Of a stretch of 64,000 nucleotides of DNA, positions 24,628 through 33,723 are shown piece by piece. The position numbers were made by a program, and so were the translations under genes. The DNA lies in the NCBI RefSeq assembly GCF_031880315.1, contig NZ_CP134771.1, positions 4,832,501 to 4,896,500 on the forward strand, in the 5' to 3' direction. The first letter of the stretch is position 1; every line of letters begins with the position of its first letter. The DNA is from Pseudomonas baltica (GTDB taxonomy: Bacteria > Pseudomonadota > Gammaproteobacteria > Pseudomonadales > Pseudomonadaceae). A model generated the notes under the pieces. It had not been told where the DNA came from. It did no database searches and was given only the letters and a program-made list of their open reading frames with translations.

Positions 24628-26199
24628 CTAGCGACTGACCTTCACGCAGCGCCACAAGCTCAGCGCCAGCAGTGCGCTGACCAGGGCAAATGCCCACGCC
24701 TGAGGGTTCTGCAGGCCTTCACGGGCCAGTTGCGGAATGATCCCGGCAGCGATGATCAGCGTCAACAGCAGGGTTTCGTTGCGTCGGACCCGCACCGGTC
24801 GCCATAGATAGACCAGCGCCGGTATCACCAGCGCCGCCGTGGGGAAACTGCGATAGCGGGGCTCGAACACCATGGTCAGCATCATCACCGCACCGGCGAA
24901 ACCGGCGGCCATGGCCCAGGCGCCAGCGCGGGCTTGCAGCCAGGCCAGCAGGCGGGCGCGAGCCCCGGTGGGGCAAGCCACCGCCAGGGCGCCATGCACC
25001 AGCACGATGAGGTTCAGCGTCACCATCACCGCCGCCCATGCCCATTCCCCGGCAAACCGCGCCGTCACCCGCATCAGTTCACCCCAGACACCCAGGCTGG
25101 CGACGCCAACGCCCACCAGCAGTGGCAGCAGCGCCGGTTTGAGCCCCGATAGACCGCCCTGGCTGGCGGCTTGTGGACGCCCCGCGATGACCAGCACCAG
25201 CAAACCCAGCAACGCGCCGACGCCTAGCCATTGCGGCCAGAACGGCAGATTGCTCACCGGGCCTTCGAGCACGCCCTTGTTCTGCCGGTCGGCATCGAAC
25301 AGCCCCCAATAGCCGCCCACCGCACCTTCGCTGGCGCGCTTCCAGGGCTGGTCGAAGGCTTCGATCAGGTTGTAGTGCCAGCCGCGCTGCTCGGCCATGG
25401 CGACGAAACTGCGAATGAAGCGCGCCTCGTTGACCCGGCTCGGCAGCGCGGTCTGGCGCTGACGGCCTTCACTGGGCCAGCCGGTCTCGCCGATGACGAT
25501 ATCGCGCGGTGCAAAGCGCTTGGCGAAGTCGTCATGAACGTTGGCGACGTGGGCCAGGGCGTCATCGATACCGCTGGGCTTGTCTTCCCAGTACGGCAGC
25601 AAGTGGATCGTCAGGAAGTCCACCGCCTTGCCGACCTCCGGGTATTGATCCCAGAACTCCCAGACATCGGCGTAGGTGACCGGCTGCTTGACCTCGGCCT
25701 TGACCTGCCGAATCAACGCCACCAACTGCGCGCCAGTGACTTCCTTGCGCAGCAGCGCCTCGTTGCCGACGATCACTGAGGTGACGACGTCAGGGTTGGC
25801 ATTGGCCGAAGCGATCAGCGCTTTGATCTCCAGCTGGGTATCGACCGGATTGCGGTTGACCCAGGCGCCCATCATTACCTTGAGGCCGTGCTTGCGCGCC
25901 AGATCGGGGATGGCTTCGAGCCCGGTCATGGAATAGGTGCGTATGCACTGAAAACGCGTGGCCAGCAACGCCAGGTCGGCATCCATGCGCGCCGGGCGTA
26001 CCTTGAGCGGCTGGTCGAACGGCGATTGATCCTTGTCGAACGGCGTATAGGACGCGCATTGCAGCTTGTGGTTGGGGCTGGCGGCATCGGCCAGGGTGAC
26101 CGGCTTGCCCAAGCTATACCAAAAGGCACAGAGGGCCGCGAAGGCGATAAGGCAGGCAAGCAGATAGGGCAGCAGGGCAGAGCGAGCAGTGGGGGACAT
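24628..26199 (-). CDS. GH17-domain membrane protein (beta-glucan synthase/transferase type)
   Basis: A 523-residue fusion. After an N-terminal helix (LLPYLLACLIAFAALCAFWYSL) comes a periplasmic glycoside-hydrolase family 17 domain with the acid/base Glu in IVGNEALLR and the nucleophile Glu in GETGWPSEGR. The C-terminal 220 residues hold about seven or eight membrane helices beginning WLGVGALLGLLVLVIAG. Pseudomonas homologues are annotated beta-(1-6)-glucan synthase; remodelling of periplasmic or exported beta-glucans is plausible. ATG at 26199 is preferred to the 22-residue upstream extension. Exact glucan unknown. Confidence 0.82.
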   Translation of the reverse strand: MSPTARSALLPYLLACLIAFAALCAFWYSLGKPVTLADAASPNHKLQCASYTPFDKDQSPFDQPLKVRPARMDADLALLATRFQCIRTYSMTGLEAIPDLARKHGLKVMMGAWVNRNPVDTQLEIKALIASANANPDVVTSVIVGNEALLRKEVTGAQLVALIRQVKAEVKQPVTYADVWEFWDQYPEVGKAVDFLTIHLLPYWEDKPSGIDDALAHVANVHDDFAKRFAPRDIVIGETGWPSEGRQRQTALPSRVNEARFIRSFVAMAEQRGWHYNLIEAFDQPWKRASEGAVGGYWGLFDADRQNKGVLEGPVSNLPFWPQWLGVGALLGLLVLVIAGRPQAASQGGLSGLKPALLPLLVGVGVASLGVWGELMRVTARFAGEWAWAAVMVTLNLIVLVHGALAVACPTGARARLLAWLQARAGAWAMAAGFAGAVMMLTMVFEPRYRSFPTAALVIPALVYLWRPVRVRRNETLLLTLIIAAGIIPQLAREGLQNPQAWAFALVSALLALSLWRCVKVSR

Positions 26200-26514
26200 G
26201 ATGGCGCCAGGCAGAAACACTGGGCGCATGTTACCCGTATTTGCGGCTGCCTTGAGCGTTGCCATGCAAGGTTCGGGCGATTTTTTGTTTCTTCTTCCCT
26301 AATGGCCCGGTGATGTCGTTTTCCACCCCGTCAAGGTCGCTGGCAGAGCAGGATGGTTGTGTCCCGAAGCCGATGATCAGTGCGTCGGGCGGGCTCATCA
26401 AGATAGCGCCGATGTGCCGAGGGCCGGCGATGGGCGTAATGGAGGCGCCTTGCACCAACACACAACATTCTCAGTGCTCGATACTGTCGAGCCCAGCCTT
26501 TTCGGGGAAGCAAC
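26200..26514. other. Intergenic region upstream of the betaine-binding protein gene
   Basis: About 315 bases between divergent genes. Short open frames here show no family features. It must hold the promoters of both flanking genes, but I cannot point to convincing -10/-35 boxes or a known activator site. Confidence 0.4.
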
Positions 26515-27372
26515 ATGAAAATGCGACGTTTTTTGGGAGCGGGTGCCGCTCTGGTTCTGGCCATGGGCACCAGCCTCGCCAGCGCTGATACCAAGCCTAC
26601 GTTAAGCATCGGCTATGTCGATGGCTGGTCCGACAGTGTAGCGACCACCTTTGTGGCTTCCGAAATCATCAAGGAAAAACTGGGCTACGACACCAAGTTG
26701 ATGCCGGTCGCTGCCGGGATCATGTGGCAGGGCGTGGCCACCGGCAAGCTCGACCTGATGCTGTCGGCCTGGCTGCCTGTGACCCATGGCGAGTACTGGG
26801 CCAAGAACAAGGACAAGGTCGTCGACTACGGCCAGAACTTCAAGGACGCCAAGATCGGCCTGATCGTACCCGAGTACGTCAAGGCCAAATCGGTGGCCGA
26901 CCTCGCCACGGATGACAGCTTCAAGAAGAAGATCGTCGGTATCGACGCCGGTTCAGGCGTGATGATCAAGACCGATCAGGCCATCAAGGATTACGGTCTG
27001 GACGGCTACAAGCTGGTGGCCAGCTCCGGCGCTGCCATGACCGCTGAACTGGCGCGTGCCGAAGACAAGCACGAATCCATTGCCGTCACCGGTTGGGTAC
27101 CGCACTGGATGTTCGCCAAGTGGAAACTGCGCTTCCTGGACGACCCGAAAGGCGTTTATGGTGCCGCAGAGACAGTCGACAGCGTCGGCAGCCTGGACCT
27201 GGAGAAGAAAGCCCCGGAAGTGGTCGCTTTCCTGAAGAAATTCCAGTGGGCTTCGGCTGACGAGATCGGCACCGTGATGCTCGCTGTCCAGAACGGCGAG
27301 AAGCCCGATGCGGCCGCCAAGGCCTGGGTCACTGCCCACCCTGATCGCGTCGCGCAGTGGACGGCTAAATAA
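26515..27372 (+). CDS. betX: Glycine betaine/choline-type substrate-binding protein (orphan)
   Basis: A 285-residue periplasmic binding protein of the OpuAC/ProX-like class. Signal peptide MKMRRFLGAGAALVLAMGTSLASA, then DTKPTLSIGYVDGWSDS. The aromatic residues in GYVDGWSDS, SAWLPVTHGEYW and VTGWVPHWMFAKW are where such proteins form the cation-pi cage for trimethylammonium groups. No permease or ATPase gene is adjacent. In P. aeruginosa the BetX-type orphan binding protein precedes yjcH-actP as here and uses a shared CbcWV core transporter; the symbol rests on that order. Confidence 0.85.
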   Translation: MKMRRFLGAGAALVLAMGTSLASADTKPTLSIGYVDGWSDSVATTFVASEIIKEKLGYDTKLMPVAAGIMWQGVATGKLDLMLSAWLPVTHGEYWAKNKDKVVDYGQNFKDAKIGLIVPEYVKAKSVADLATDDSFKKKIVGIDAGSGVMIKTDQAIKDYGLDGYKLVASSGAAMTAELARAEDKHESIAVTGWVPHWMFAKWKLRFLDDPKGVYGAAETVDSVGSLDLEKKAPEVVAFLKKFQWASADEIGTVMLAVQNGEKPDAAAKAWVTAHPDRVAQWTAK

Positions 27373-27391
27373 GCTTTGCTCCACGTCCCTG

Positions 27392-27419
27392 AAAGGCCAC
27401 CCTTCGCGGTGGCCTTTTT
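27392..27419 (+). terminator. Intrinsic terminator after betX
   Basis: AAAGGCCACC-CTTCGC-GGTGGCCTTT forms a 10-bp stem with a CUUCG-type loop and T5, 20 bases after the betX stop. Confidence 0.93.
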
Positions 27420-27526
27420 CATTTCAGCGTCCATACTCGCTATACGACTAAAGTCGTCTGGAATGCGCCTATGGCCAGCATACAGTGGCAACGTTCCAAC
27501 CAATCTGTGCTGCTAGGACAAAAATA

Positions 27527-27838
27527 ATGAACGACAGCATTTACAGCAAGATACAAGACAGCCCGCGCTTCAAGGAGCTGGTCTCCAAACGCGAGCGGTT
27601 CGCCTGGATTCTTTCAGCGATCATGCTTGGCCTCTACGCCGCTTTCATCCTCCTGATCGCTTATGGCCCGCAAGTCATGGGGACCAAGATCAGTGCAGGC
27701 TCGTCGATCACCTGGGGGATCCCCATCGGTGTCGGTTTGATCGTCAGCGCTTTCATCCTGACCGCCATTTATGTACGGCGCGCCAACGGTGAATTCGATG
27801 ACCTCAACAACGAGATCCTCAAGGAGGCGCAACAATGA
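27527..27838 (+). CDS. yjcH: DUF485 membrane protein YjcH
   Basis: A 103-residue membrane protein with two helices ([23 protein letters not shown] and [22 protein letters not shown]), matching DUF485/YjcH. It is encoded directly before the acetate symporter, with its stop overlapping the actP start (ATGA), as in E. coli acs-yjcH-actP. It probably assists or assembles with the symporter; its own activity is unknown. ATG at 27527 ([10 protein letters not shown]) is the family start. Confidence 0.92.
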   Translation: MNDSIYSKIQDSPRFKELVSKRERFAWILSAIMLGLYAAFILLIAYGPQVMGTKISAGSSITWGIPIGVGLIVSAFILTAIYVRRANGEFDDLNNEILKEAQQ

Positions 27839-29505
27839 TCCCTGCATCGACCCGTACATTGCTGGCCACATTGGCGCTTGGCGCCATTGCCCCGGTCGCC
27901 TCCGCCGCGGATGCCATTACCGGCGCGGTGCAGAAACAACCGCTCAACATTCCCGCGATCATCATGTTCGTGGTGTTCGTCGGTCTCACCCTGTGCATCA
28001 CTTACTGGGCATCCAAACGCAACAAGTCGGCCGCCGACTATTATGCGGCGGGCGGCAAGATCACCGGTTTCCAGAACGGCCTGGCAATCGCCGGTGACTA
28101 CATGTCGGCGGCGTCGTTTCTGGGGATTTCCGCACTGGTCTATACCTCGGGTTATGACGGCCTGATCTACTCGATCGGCTTTCTGGTGGGCTGGCCGATC
28201 ATTCTGTTCCTGATCGCCGAGCGGCTACGCAACCTGGGCAAGTACACCTTCGCCGACGTGGCCTCGTATCGTCTCAAGCAAAAAGAGATCCGCACTCTGT
28301 CGGCCTGTGGCTCGCTGGTGGTGGTGGCGTTCTACCTGATCGCGCAGATGGTCGGTGCCGGCAAGCTGATCCAGTTGCTGTTTGGTCTCGACTATCACGT
28401 GGCGGTGATCATGGTCGGTATCCTGATGTGCCTGTACGTGTTGTTCGGCGGCATGCTGGCCACTACCTGGGTGCAGATCATCAAGGCGGTGATGTTGCTG
28501 TCCGGTGCGTCGTTCATGGCGCTGATGGTGATGAAGCACGTCAACTTCGACTTCAATGCGCTGTTTTCCGAGGCCATCAAGGTTCACCCCAAAGGCGAGG
28601 CGATCATGAGCCCTGGCGGCTTGGTCAAGGATCCGATCTCGGCGTTTTCGCTGGGCCTGGCCTTGATGTTCGGTACTGCCGGCCTGCCGCATATCCTGAT
28701 GCGCTTCTTCACCGTCAGCGACGCCAAGGAAGCGCGCAAGAGCGTGCTCTACGCCACCGGTTTCATTGGCTACTTCTACATCCTGACCTTCATCATCGGT
28801 TTCGGCGCGATCTTGCTGGTCAGCACCAATCCGGCATTCAAGGATGCTGCGGGCGCCTTGCTGGGCGGCAACAACATGGCGGCGATACACCTGGCTGACG
28901 CCGTGGGTGGCAGCCTGTTCCTCGGCTTTATCTCGGCGGTGGCCTTCGCTACCATCCTTGCGGTCGTCGCGGGCCTGACGCTGGCCGGTGCCTCGGCGGT
29001 GTCCCATGACCTCTACGCCAGCGTGATCAAGAAGGGCAAGGCCAACGACAAGGATGAAATCCGCGTCTCGAAGATCACCACCATCGCTCTCGCGGTGCTG
29101 GCGATCGGCCTGGGTATTCTGTTCGAGAGCCAGAACATCGCGTTCATGGTCGGCCTGGCGTTCTCCATCGCCGCCAGCTGCAACTTCCCTGTGCTGCTGC
29201 TCTCGATGTATTGGAAGAAGCTCACCACGCGGGGTGCCATGATCGGTGGCTGGATGGGCCTGATCAGTGCCGTGGGCCTGATGATCCTCGGGCCGACCAT
29301 CTGGGTGTCGATCCTGGGTCACGCCAAGGCGATCTTCCCCTACGAGTACCCGGCGCTGTTCTCGATGATCATTGCCTTTGTCGGCATCTGGTTCTTCTCG
29401 ATCACCGACAAATCCACTGCCGCTGACGAGGAGCGGGCCAAGTTCTACCCGCAGTTCGTCCGTTCGCAGACAGGTCTGGGCGCGAGTGGAGCGTTTTCTC
29501 ACTAA
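27835..29505 (+). CDS. actP: Cation/acetate symporter
   Basis: A 556-residue sodium:solute symporter family protein with about 13 helices. After a cleavable-looking N terminus ([18 protein letters not shown]) the family blocks are [26 protein letters not shown] near residue 65 and [21 protein letters not shown] near residue 285. It imports acetate and related short acids with a cation across the inner membrane. No acs gene is adjacent. An intrinsic terminator follows at 29522. Confidence 0.95.
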   Translation: MIPASTRTLLATLALGAIAPVASAADAITGAVQKQPLNIPAIIMFVVFVGLTLCITYWASKRNKSAADYYAAGGKITGFQNGLAIAGDYMSAASFLGISALVYTSGYDGLIYSIGFLVGWPIILFLIAERLRNLGKYTFADVASYRLKQKEIRTLSACGSLVVVAFYLIAQMVGAGKLIQLLFGLDYHVAVIMVGILMCLYVLFGGMLATTWVQIIKAVMLLSGASFMALMVMKHVNFDFNALFSEAIKVHPKGEAIMSPGGLVKDPISAFSLGLALMFGTAGLPHILMRFFTVSDAKEARKSVLYATGFIGYFYILTFIIGFGAILLVSTNPAFKDAAGALLGGNNMAAIHLADAVGGSLFLGFISAVAFATILAVVAGLTLAGASAVSHDLYASVIKKGKANDKDEIRVSKITTIALAVLAIGLGILFESQNIAFMVGLAFSIAASCNFPVLLLSMYWKKLTTRGAMIGGWMGLISAVGLMILGPTIWVSILGHAKAIFPYEYPALFSMIIAFVGIWFFSITDKSTAADEERAKFYPQFVRSQTGLGASGAFSH

Positions 29506-29521
29506 GCACATCGCAGGTATG

Positions 29522-29549
29522 AAAAAGGCAGCCAGATGGCTGCCTTTTT
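29522..29549. terminator. Bidirectional intrinsic terminator
   Basis: AAAAAGGCAGCC-AGAT-GGCTGCCTTTTT: a 12-bp stem with T-runs on both strands, between the convergent actP and DUF3309 genes. Confidence 0.94.
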
Positions 29550-29564
29550 CATTGTGCCTGAACC

Positions 29565-29717
29565 CTATATCTTCCCGAGCAATACCAGGATCAGCAGGAT
29601 GATCAAGACGGTACCGATGATACCCGATGGCCCGTAGCCCCAACTTCTGGAGTGCGGGAACACAGGCAGACCGCCCACCAGCAGCAGGATGAGGATGACG
29701 ATAAGTATGGTGCCCAT
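29565..29717 (-). CDS. DUF3309 family small membrane protein
   Basis: A 50-residue protein: a hydrophobic helix (TILIVILILLLVGGLPVF), the linker PHSRSWGYGPSG, and a second helix (IIGTVLIILLILVLLGKI). This two-helix pattern with WGYGPSG is typical of DUF3309. ATG at 29717 is chosen because AAGGAAGT lies just upstream; the 17-residue extension is not needed. Function unknown; small proteins of this type are often stress-linked, which is not shown here. Confidence 0.82.
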   Translation of the reverse strand: MGTILIVILILLLVGGLPVFPHSRSWGYGPSGIIGTVLIILLILVLLGKI

Positions 29718-30003
29718 GGCGACTTCCTTATTTGGACTGTAGTTATGTTCGTCGGTCGGGACATTCATGACCGCTTACCAACTCCGACTCTGGTCTGTGA
29801 AAAAAAGTCATTTTATTACTGCACGATATTTTTGCAGACGTTCGTCTCCCCCTCGCACTCGGTGAGGGTGGGGTCTGCCCGCGCAGCTTTCAGGCGCATC
29901 GCCGCCTGACATGAGGGATATTCAGGCCGTTGATAGTGGCTTCGCCACGGCATGCGGGCAGCTAGTCTCGACTCATCAGTCAGTGAAGAAGAGGGCGCTG
30001 CCC

Positions 30004-30819
30004 ATGCGCATGATGATCACTGGGGCCGGCTCCGGGCTGGGACGCGAGATCGCCCTGCGCTGGGGCCGTGAGGGTTGGCAGCTGGCGCTGTGCGACCTGA
30101 ACGAAGCGGGGTTGCAGGAAACTCTGGTTCAGGTCCGCGCCGTTGGCGGAGACGGGTTTGCTCAGTATTGCGATGTGCGCGACTACAGCCAGTTGGTGGC
30201 GCTGGCGCAGCGCTGCGAGCAGCAACTCGGCGGCATCGATGTGCTGGTCAACAATGCGGGCGTGGCGTCGGGCGGTTTTTTTGCCGAGCTGTCGCTCGAA
30301 GACTGGGACTGGCAGCTGTCGATCAACCTCATGGGCGTGGTCAAGGGTTGCAAGGCCTTCCTGCCGCTGCTGGAACGCAGCCACGGGCGCATCATCAATA
30401 TCGCCTCCATGGCGGCCCTGATGCAGGGGCCGGGCATGAGCAACTACAACGTCGCCAAGGCCGGGGTGGTGGCGTTGTCGGAGAGCCTGCTGGTGGAGTT
30501 GCGCGATGCCCAGGTGGGCGTGCACGTGGTCTGCCCGTCGTTCTTCCAGACAGCGCTGCTGGATTCGTTCCGCGGGCCGACGCCGACGATGAAGGCGCAG
30601 GTGGCCAAGTTGCTGGAGAGTTCGCCGATCTCGGCGGCGGACATCGCGGATTACATGTATGCCGAGGTTGCCCGCGGTGCGTTCATGATCCTGCCCCACG
30701 AGCAAGGGCGCGCCGCGTGGCAGCTCAAGCAGCGCCAGCCCCAGGCGCTTTATGACGAGATGGCGACCATGGCGACGCGCATGCGCGCTAGAAGCCCAGT
30801 TGCTGGTCCAGCCGAATAG
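30004..30819 (+). CDS. SDR-family oxidoreductase
   Basis: A 271-residue classical short-chain dehydrogenase/reductase. The cofactor motif TGAGSGLG is near residue 6, NNAG near 87, the catalytic Ser in IINIASMAAL, and the Tyr/Lys pair in SNYNVAKAG near residue 148. The substrate is unknown. ATG at 30004 begins MRMMITGAGSG; the longer frame upstream is unsupported. Its 3' end overlaps the convergent crotonase gene by 32 bases. Confidence 0.87.
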   Translation: MRMMITGAGSGLGREIALRWGREGWQLALCDLNEAGLQETLVQVRAVGGDGFAQYCDVRDYSQLVALAQRCEQQLGGIDVLVNNAGVASGGFFAELSLEDWDWQLSINLMGVVKGCKAFLPLLERSHGRIINIASMAALMQGPGMSNYNVAKAGVVALSESLLVELRDAQVGVHVVCPSFFQTALLDSFRGPTPTMKAQVAKLLESSPISAADIADYMYAEVARGAFMILPHEQGRAAWQLKQRQPQALYDEMATMATRMRARSPVAGPAE

Positions 30820-31477
30820 CCTCTTGCAGGCCGTCGAGCAGTTTCTTGCGGACCTTGAGCTTGGTGTTGCGGTGCGCCGTCATGTTGATTTTTTTCAGTT
30901 GGTGCGCCGCTTTCAGCGCTTCTTCCATCAGCGCCTCGGGCTTGACCACTTTGTCGAAGAATCCGGCATTCAGCGCCGCTGCCGGATCGAACATCTCGGC
31001 GTTGATGACGGCGCGCTGGAAGGCCGAGCGACGCAGACGATCGCGGGCCAGTTCGATGCCGGCGTGGTGCATGGTCATGCCGATCATCACTTCGTTGAGG
31101 CCGATCTGGAACGGGCCTTCGACACCGATGCGGTAATCGCCGGACAGCAGCAGGAAGGCGCCCTTGGCCACGGCATGGCCGGAGCAGGCGATGATCACCG
31201 GATAGGGGTGGGCCAGCAGGCGCCGCGCCAGTGTCGAGCCCGAGGTGACCAGATCCAGAGCCTGCTGCGGGCCGCTGGTCATTACCTTGAGGTCGTAACC
31301 GCCCGACAGAATGCCCGGCTGGCCGGTGACGATCACCACAGCTTTGTCCTGCTCGGCCTGATCGAGCGCCTGGTTAAAGGCGGCGATGACTTCAGGCGAC
31401 AGCGCGTTGACCTTGCCGTTATGCAGGCTCAGGGTGGCAATGCCGTCTTCGAGACGGTAGTCGATCAGCTCGCTCAT
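30788..31477 (-). CDS. Crotonase/enoyl-CoA hydratase family protein
   Basis: A 229-residue crotonase-fold protein, shorter than typical hydratases (about 260). Oxyanion-hole segments GILSGGYDLKVM and ACSGHAVAKGAFLLL are present; the block GLNEVMIGMTMHHAG carries one candidate catalytic Glu. It probably acts on acyl-CoA thioesters, but hydratase, isomerase or hydrolase activity cannot be told apart. A similar enoyl-CoA hydratase gene occurs in the same neighbourhood (near deaD) in P. aeruginosa. Confidence 0.85.
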   Translation of the reverse strand: MSELIDYRLEDGIATLSLHNGKVNALSPEVIAAFNQALDQAEQDKAVVIVTGQPGILSGGYDLKVMTSGPQQALDLVTSGSTLARRLLAHPYPVIIACSGHAVAKGAFLLLSGDYRIGVEGPFQIGLNEVMIGMTMHHAGIELARDRLRRSAFQRAVINAEMFDPAAALNAGFFDKVVKPEALMEEALKAAHQLKKINMTAHRNTKLKVRKKLLDGLQEAIRLDQQLGF

Positions 31478-31645
31478 GACGCGATTCCTTGTTATGAAGT
31501 GCAGCAGACGTTACCCACGCAATGGCCTGGCGTAAAGCGCCGTGACTGACTGGGCGGTCACGCTCGTGGATTAGCCTGCGTGTGTCGGGAAATCCCGGCA
31601 GGAGGCCAATCTGTATTAACCACATGAAAATTCTGCAAAAAACCT

Positions 31646-31674
31646 TTGCCATCTGCGGGGCTTTCGAATACATT
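31646..31674 (+). promoter_or_regulatory. Sigma-70 promoter of tRNA-Ser
   Basis: TTGCCA at 31646-31651, a 17-base spacer, then TACATT at 31669-31674 followed by a GC-rich AGCGCGCC discriminator typical of stringently controlled stable-RNA promoters. Confidence 0.7.
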
Positions 31675-31711
31675 AGCGCGCCTCGACAGACCTAACGGTT
31701 TGCCGAGATAC

Positions 31712-31801
31712 GGTGAAGTGTCCGAGTGGCTGAAGGAGCACGCCTGGAAAGTGTGTATACAAGAAATTGTATCAAGGGTTCGAATCCCTTCTTCACCGCC
31801 A
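31712..31801 (+). tRNA. tRNA-Ser (anticodon GGA)
   Basis: A 90-base class II tRNA starting GGTGAAGTGTCCGAGTGGC and ending with encoded CCA. The acceptor arms GGTGAAG/CTTCACC pair, the anticodon stem-loop CACGCCTGGAAAGTGTG shows GGA at the anticodon, a long variable arm follows, and the T arm is AGGGTTCGAATCCCT. An intrinsic terminator lies 15 bases downstream. Confidence 0.97.
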
Positions 31802-31815
31802 TATTCGATACGACC

Positions 31816-31851
31816 AAAACCCCCGGTAAGCCTTGGCTACCGGGGGTTTTT
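31816..31851 (+). terminator. Intrinsic terminator after tRNA-Ser
   Basis: AAAACCCCCGGTA and TACCGGGGGTTTT form a 13-bp stem around a 9-base loop, followed by T. The A-run on the other side also makes it usable from the opposite strand, where the SDR gene at 31894 ends. Confidence 0.93.
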
Positions 31852-31893
31852 GGTTTTTGGAGTCGGTTGGGGCAGGGCCGTTTCAACCCCGCC

Positions 31894-32634
31894 TCAGGCC
31901 CCGAAGCCCCCATCGATCGTCAAGCTCGCGCCAGTGATATACCCCGCCTGCGGGCCCGCCAGGTAGGCAACGAAGTCAGCGATTTCCTCAGCAGTACCGT
32001 AACGGTCCAACGCCATCAACCCCAGCATCCCCGGAGCCATCTCGCCATCCGCCGGGTTCATGTCGGTGTCCACTGGGCCCGGTTGCACGTTGTTGACCGT
32101 AATGCCGCGCGGACCGAGGTCGCGCGCCATGCCTTTGACCAGCCCGGTCAGGGCCGATTTGCTCATGGCATAGGTGGCGCCGCCAGCGAAGGGCATGCGG
32201 TCGGCGTTGGTGCTGCTGATGTTGATGATGCGCCCGCCGTTGCCCATGTGCTGCAAGGCCGCCTGGCTGGCGACGAAGACGCTGCGCACGTTGATGGCCA
32301 ACGTTTTGTCGAACTCGGCGAGGGACAGGTCTTCGACCGAACCCAGAGCCAGGACGCCGGCGTTGTTGACCAGAATGTCCAGGCCACCAAAGGCTTCAGC
32401 GGTGGCGGCGACTGCGCGTTGCACGGCTTGGGCGTCGGCGCTGTCGGCCTGAATGGCCAGGGCCTTGCCGCCGCCGGCGATGAGCTCGTTCTGCAGCGCT
32501 TCGGCCTTGGCCGCCGAGCTGACGTAGGTGAAGGCCACGCTGGCGCCATCGGCTACCAGGCGTTTGACGATCGCGGTACCAATGCCGCGGGAGCCGCCCT
32601 GGATCAATGCAACCTTGCCGGTAAGACTGGACAT
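31894..32634 (-). CDS. SDR-family oxidoreductase (FabG-like)
   Basis: A 246-residue short-chain dehydrogenase/reductase. QGGSRGIGTAIVKRL is the dinucleotide-binding motif near residue 13, NNAGVL near 90, INISSTNADRM holds the catalytic Ser, and YAMSKSALTG the Tyr/Lys pair. C-terminal GASLTIDGGFGA is typical of FabG-like enzymes. It is divergent from a LysR-type regulator that begins 160 bases away, which suggests that this gene is the regulator's target. Confidence 0.9.
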   Translation of the reverse strand: MSSLTGKVALIQGGSRGIGTAIVKRLVADGASVAFTYVSSAAKAEALQNELIAGGGKALAIQADSADAQAVQRAVAATAEAFGGLDILVNNAGVLALGSVEDLSLAEFDKTLAINVRSVFVASQAALQHMGNGGRIINISSTNADRMPFAGGATYAMSKSALTGLVKGMARDLGPRGITVNNVQPGPVDTDMNPADGEMAPGMLGLMALDRYGTAEEIADFVAYLAGPQAGYITGASLTIDGGFGA

Positions 32635-32734
32635 GATGTGTCTCCTGAAGTGGGCAGGGCGTGGTGCCCTGGTGTGTGGATGAGTATCGGTGCTGGATTA
32701 CCTCTCGTGTAGACCCTGATTGGCATGTTCTGTG

Positions 32735-32753
32735 TAAACTTGAAGTTTATAAT
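32735..32753 (+). promoter_or_regulatory. LysR-type operator overlapping a -10 box
   Basis: TAAACTT-G-AAGTTTA is a perfect 7-bp inverted repeat (32735-32749), and TATAAT (32748-32753) overlaps its right end. It lies between the divergent SDR and LysR genes, where a LysR-type protein would bind and repress its own promoter. No good -35 box is visible. Confidence 0.65.
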
Positions 32754-32794
32754 CGGCGAGCAGCCCTAAGCTGCCTGGGACTGGGAGTCTAGTC

Positions 32795-33718
32795 GTGGAA
32801 AACTTCGGCAGCATTGAAAGCTTCATTCGCAGCGCCGAAGCCGGCAGCTTTGCCGAGGCCGCGCGGCGGCTGAGCCTCACGCCAGCGGCGGTCGGCAAGA
32901 ACGTCGCCGGTCTGGAAGCGCGCCTTGGCGTGCGCCTGTTCCTGCGCAGTACCCGGCGCTTGACCCTGACCGAGGCCGGCCAACGTTTCCTGGCGGAAGT
33001 GAGTGGCAGTTTTGCCATCATCCAGAACGCCGTGGCCAACCTGGCGAGCGCCGAAGGGCAGCCGGTGGGCACCCTCAAGGTCAGCATGGGCCTGGTGTTC
33101 GGGCGTTTGTACATCGTGCCGCTGTTGGCGGCGTTTCTGGAGCGCTACCCGGGCATCAGCGCCGATTGGCATTTCGATAACCGCCAGGTCGACTTGATCG
33201 GGCAGGGCTTCGATGCGGCCATCGGTGGCGGTTTCGAGTTGCCACCCGGCGTCGTGGCGCGCAAGTTGGCGCCGGCGCATCGCATTCTGGTTGCCGCCCC
33301 CAGGTATTTGCAGCGCCATGGCGGCTTGACGCATCCCGATGACCTGCACGCCGCCGACGGTATCCTCATCCGTTCGCCGCAGACCGGCCGGGTGCGCAAT
33401 TGGCCGCTGACTCACCGGACTCAAGAGCAATGCCCGCTGCGCCTGAACCCGCGCATGACCATGAGCGACTCCGAGGCGGCCTGCGCGGCGGCGGAGCAGG
33501 GGCTGGGCATCGCCTTGGTAAGCATGCCGTTCGCCTTGCCTTACTTCGAGCGCCATAGCCTGGTGAGGGTCTTGCCGGATTGGTACGTAGACGATGGCAA
33601 CATCTCGCTGTACTACGCCGAGCACAAGCTGCTGCCCGGCAAGACCCGCGCCTTCGTCGACTTTGTCATCGAGCAGTTCAAGGCGCAGGGCTTGTATCAG
33701 CGCTTCAGCGCGGTGTAA
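32795..33718 (+). CDS. LysR-family transcriptional regulator
   Basis: A 307-residue LysR regulator. The winged HTH occupies residues 1-60 (ESFIRSAEAGSFAEAARRL and TPAAVGKNVAGLEARLGV); the effector-binding domain follows from about residue 90 (VGTLKVSMGLVFGRLYIVPLL). The short, AaeR/CrgA-like domain layout is common for regulators of divergent oxidoreductases. The GTG start at 32795 places the HTH at the usual distance. The likely target is the divergent SDR gene. Confidence 0.9.
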   Translation: MENFGSIESFIRSAEAGSFAEAARRLSLTPAAVGKNVAGLEARLGVRLFLRSTRRLTLTEAGQRFLAEVSGSFAIIQNAVANLASAEGQPVGTLKVSMGLVFGRLYIVPLLAAFLERYPGISADWHFDNRQVDLIGQGFDAAIGGGFELPPGVVARKLAPAHRILVAAPRYLQRHGGLTHPDDLHAADGILIRSPQTGRVRNWPLTHRTQEQCPLRLNPRMTMSDSEAACAAAEQGLGIALVSMPFALPYFERHSLVRVLPDWYVDDGNISLYYAEHKLLPGKTRAFVDFVIEQFKAQGLYQRFSAV

Positions 33719-33723
33719 GGCGC

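Noticed and set aside
31646..31966. Frames running through tRNA-Ser
   Set aside because: The tRNA folds fully with encoded CCA and has a promoter and terminator; the frames have no protein features.
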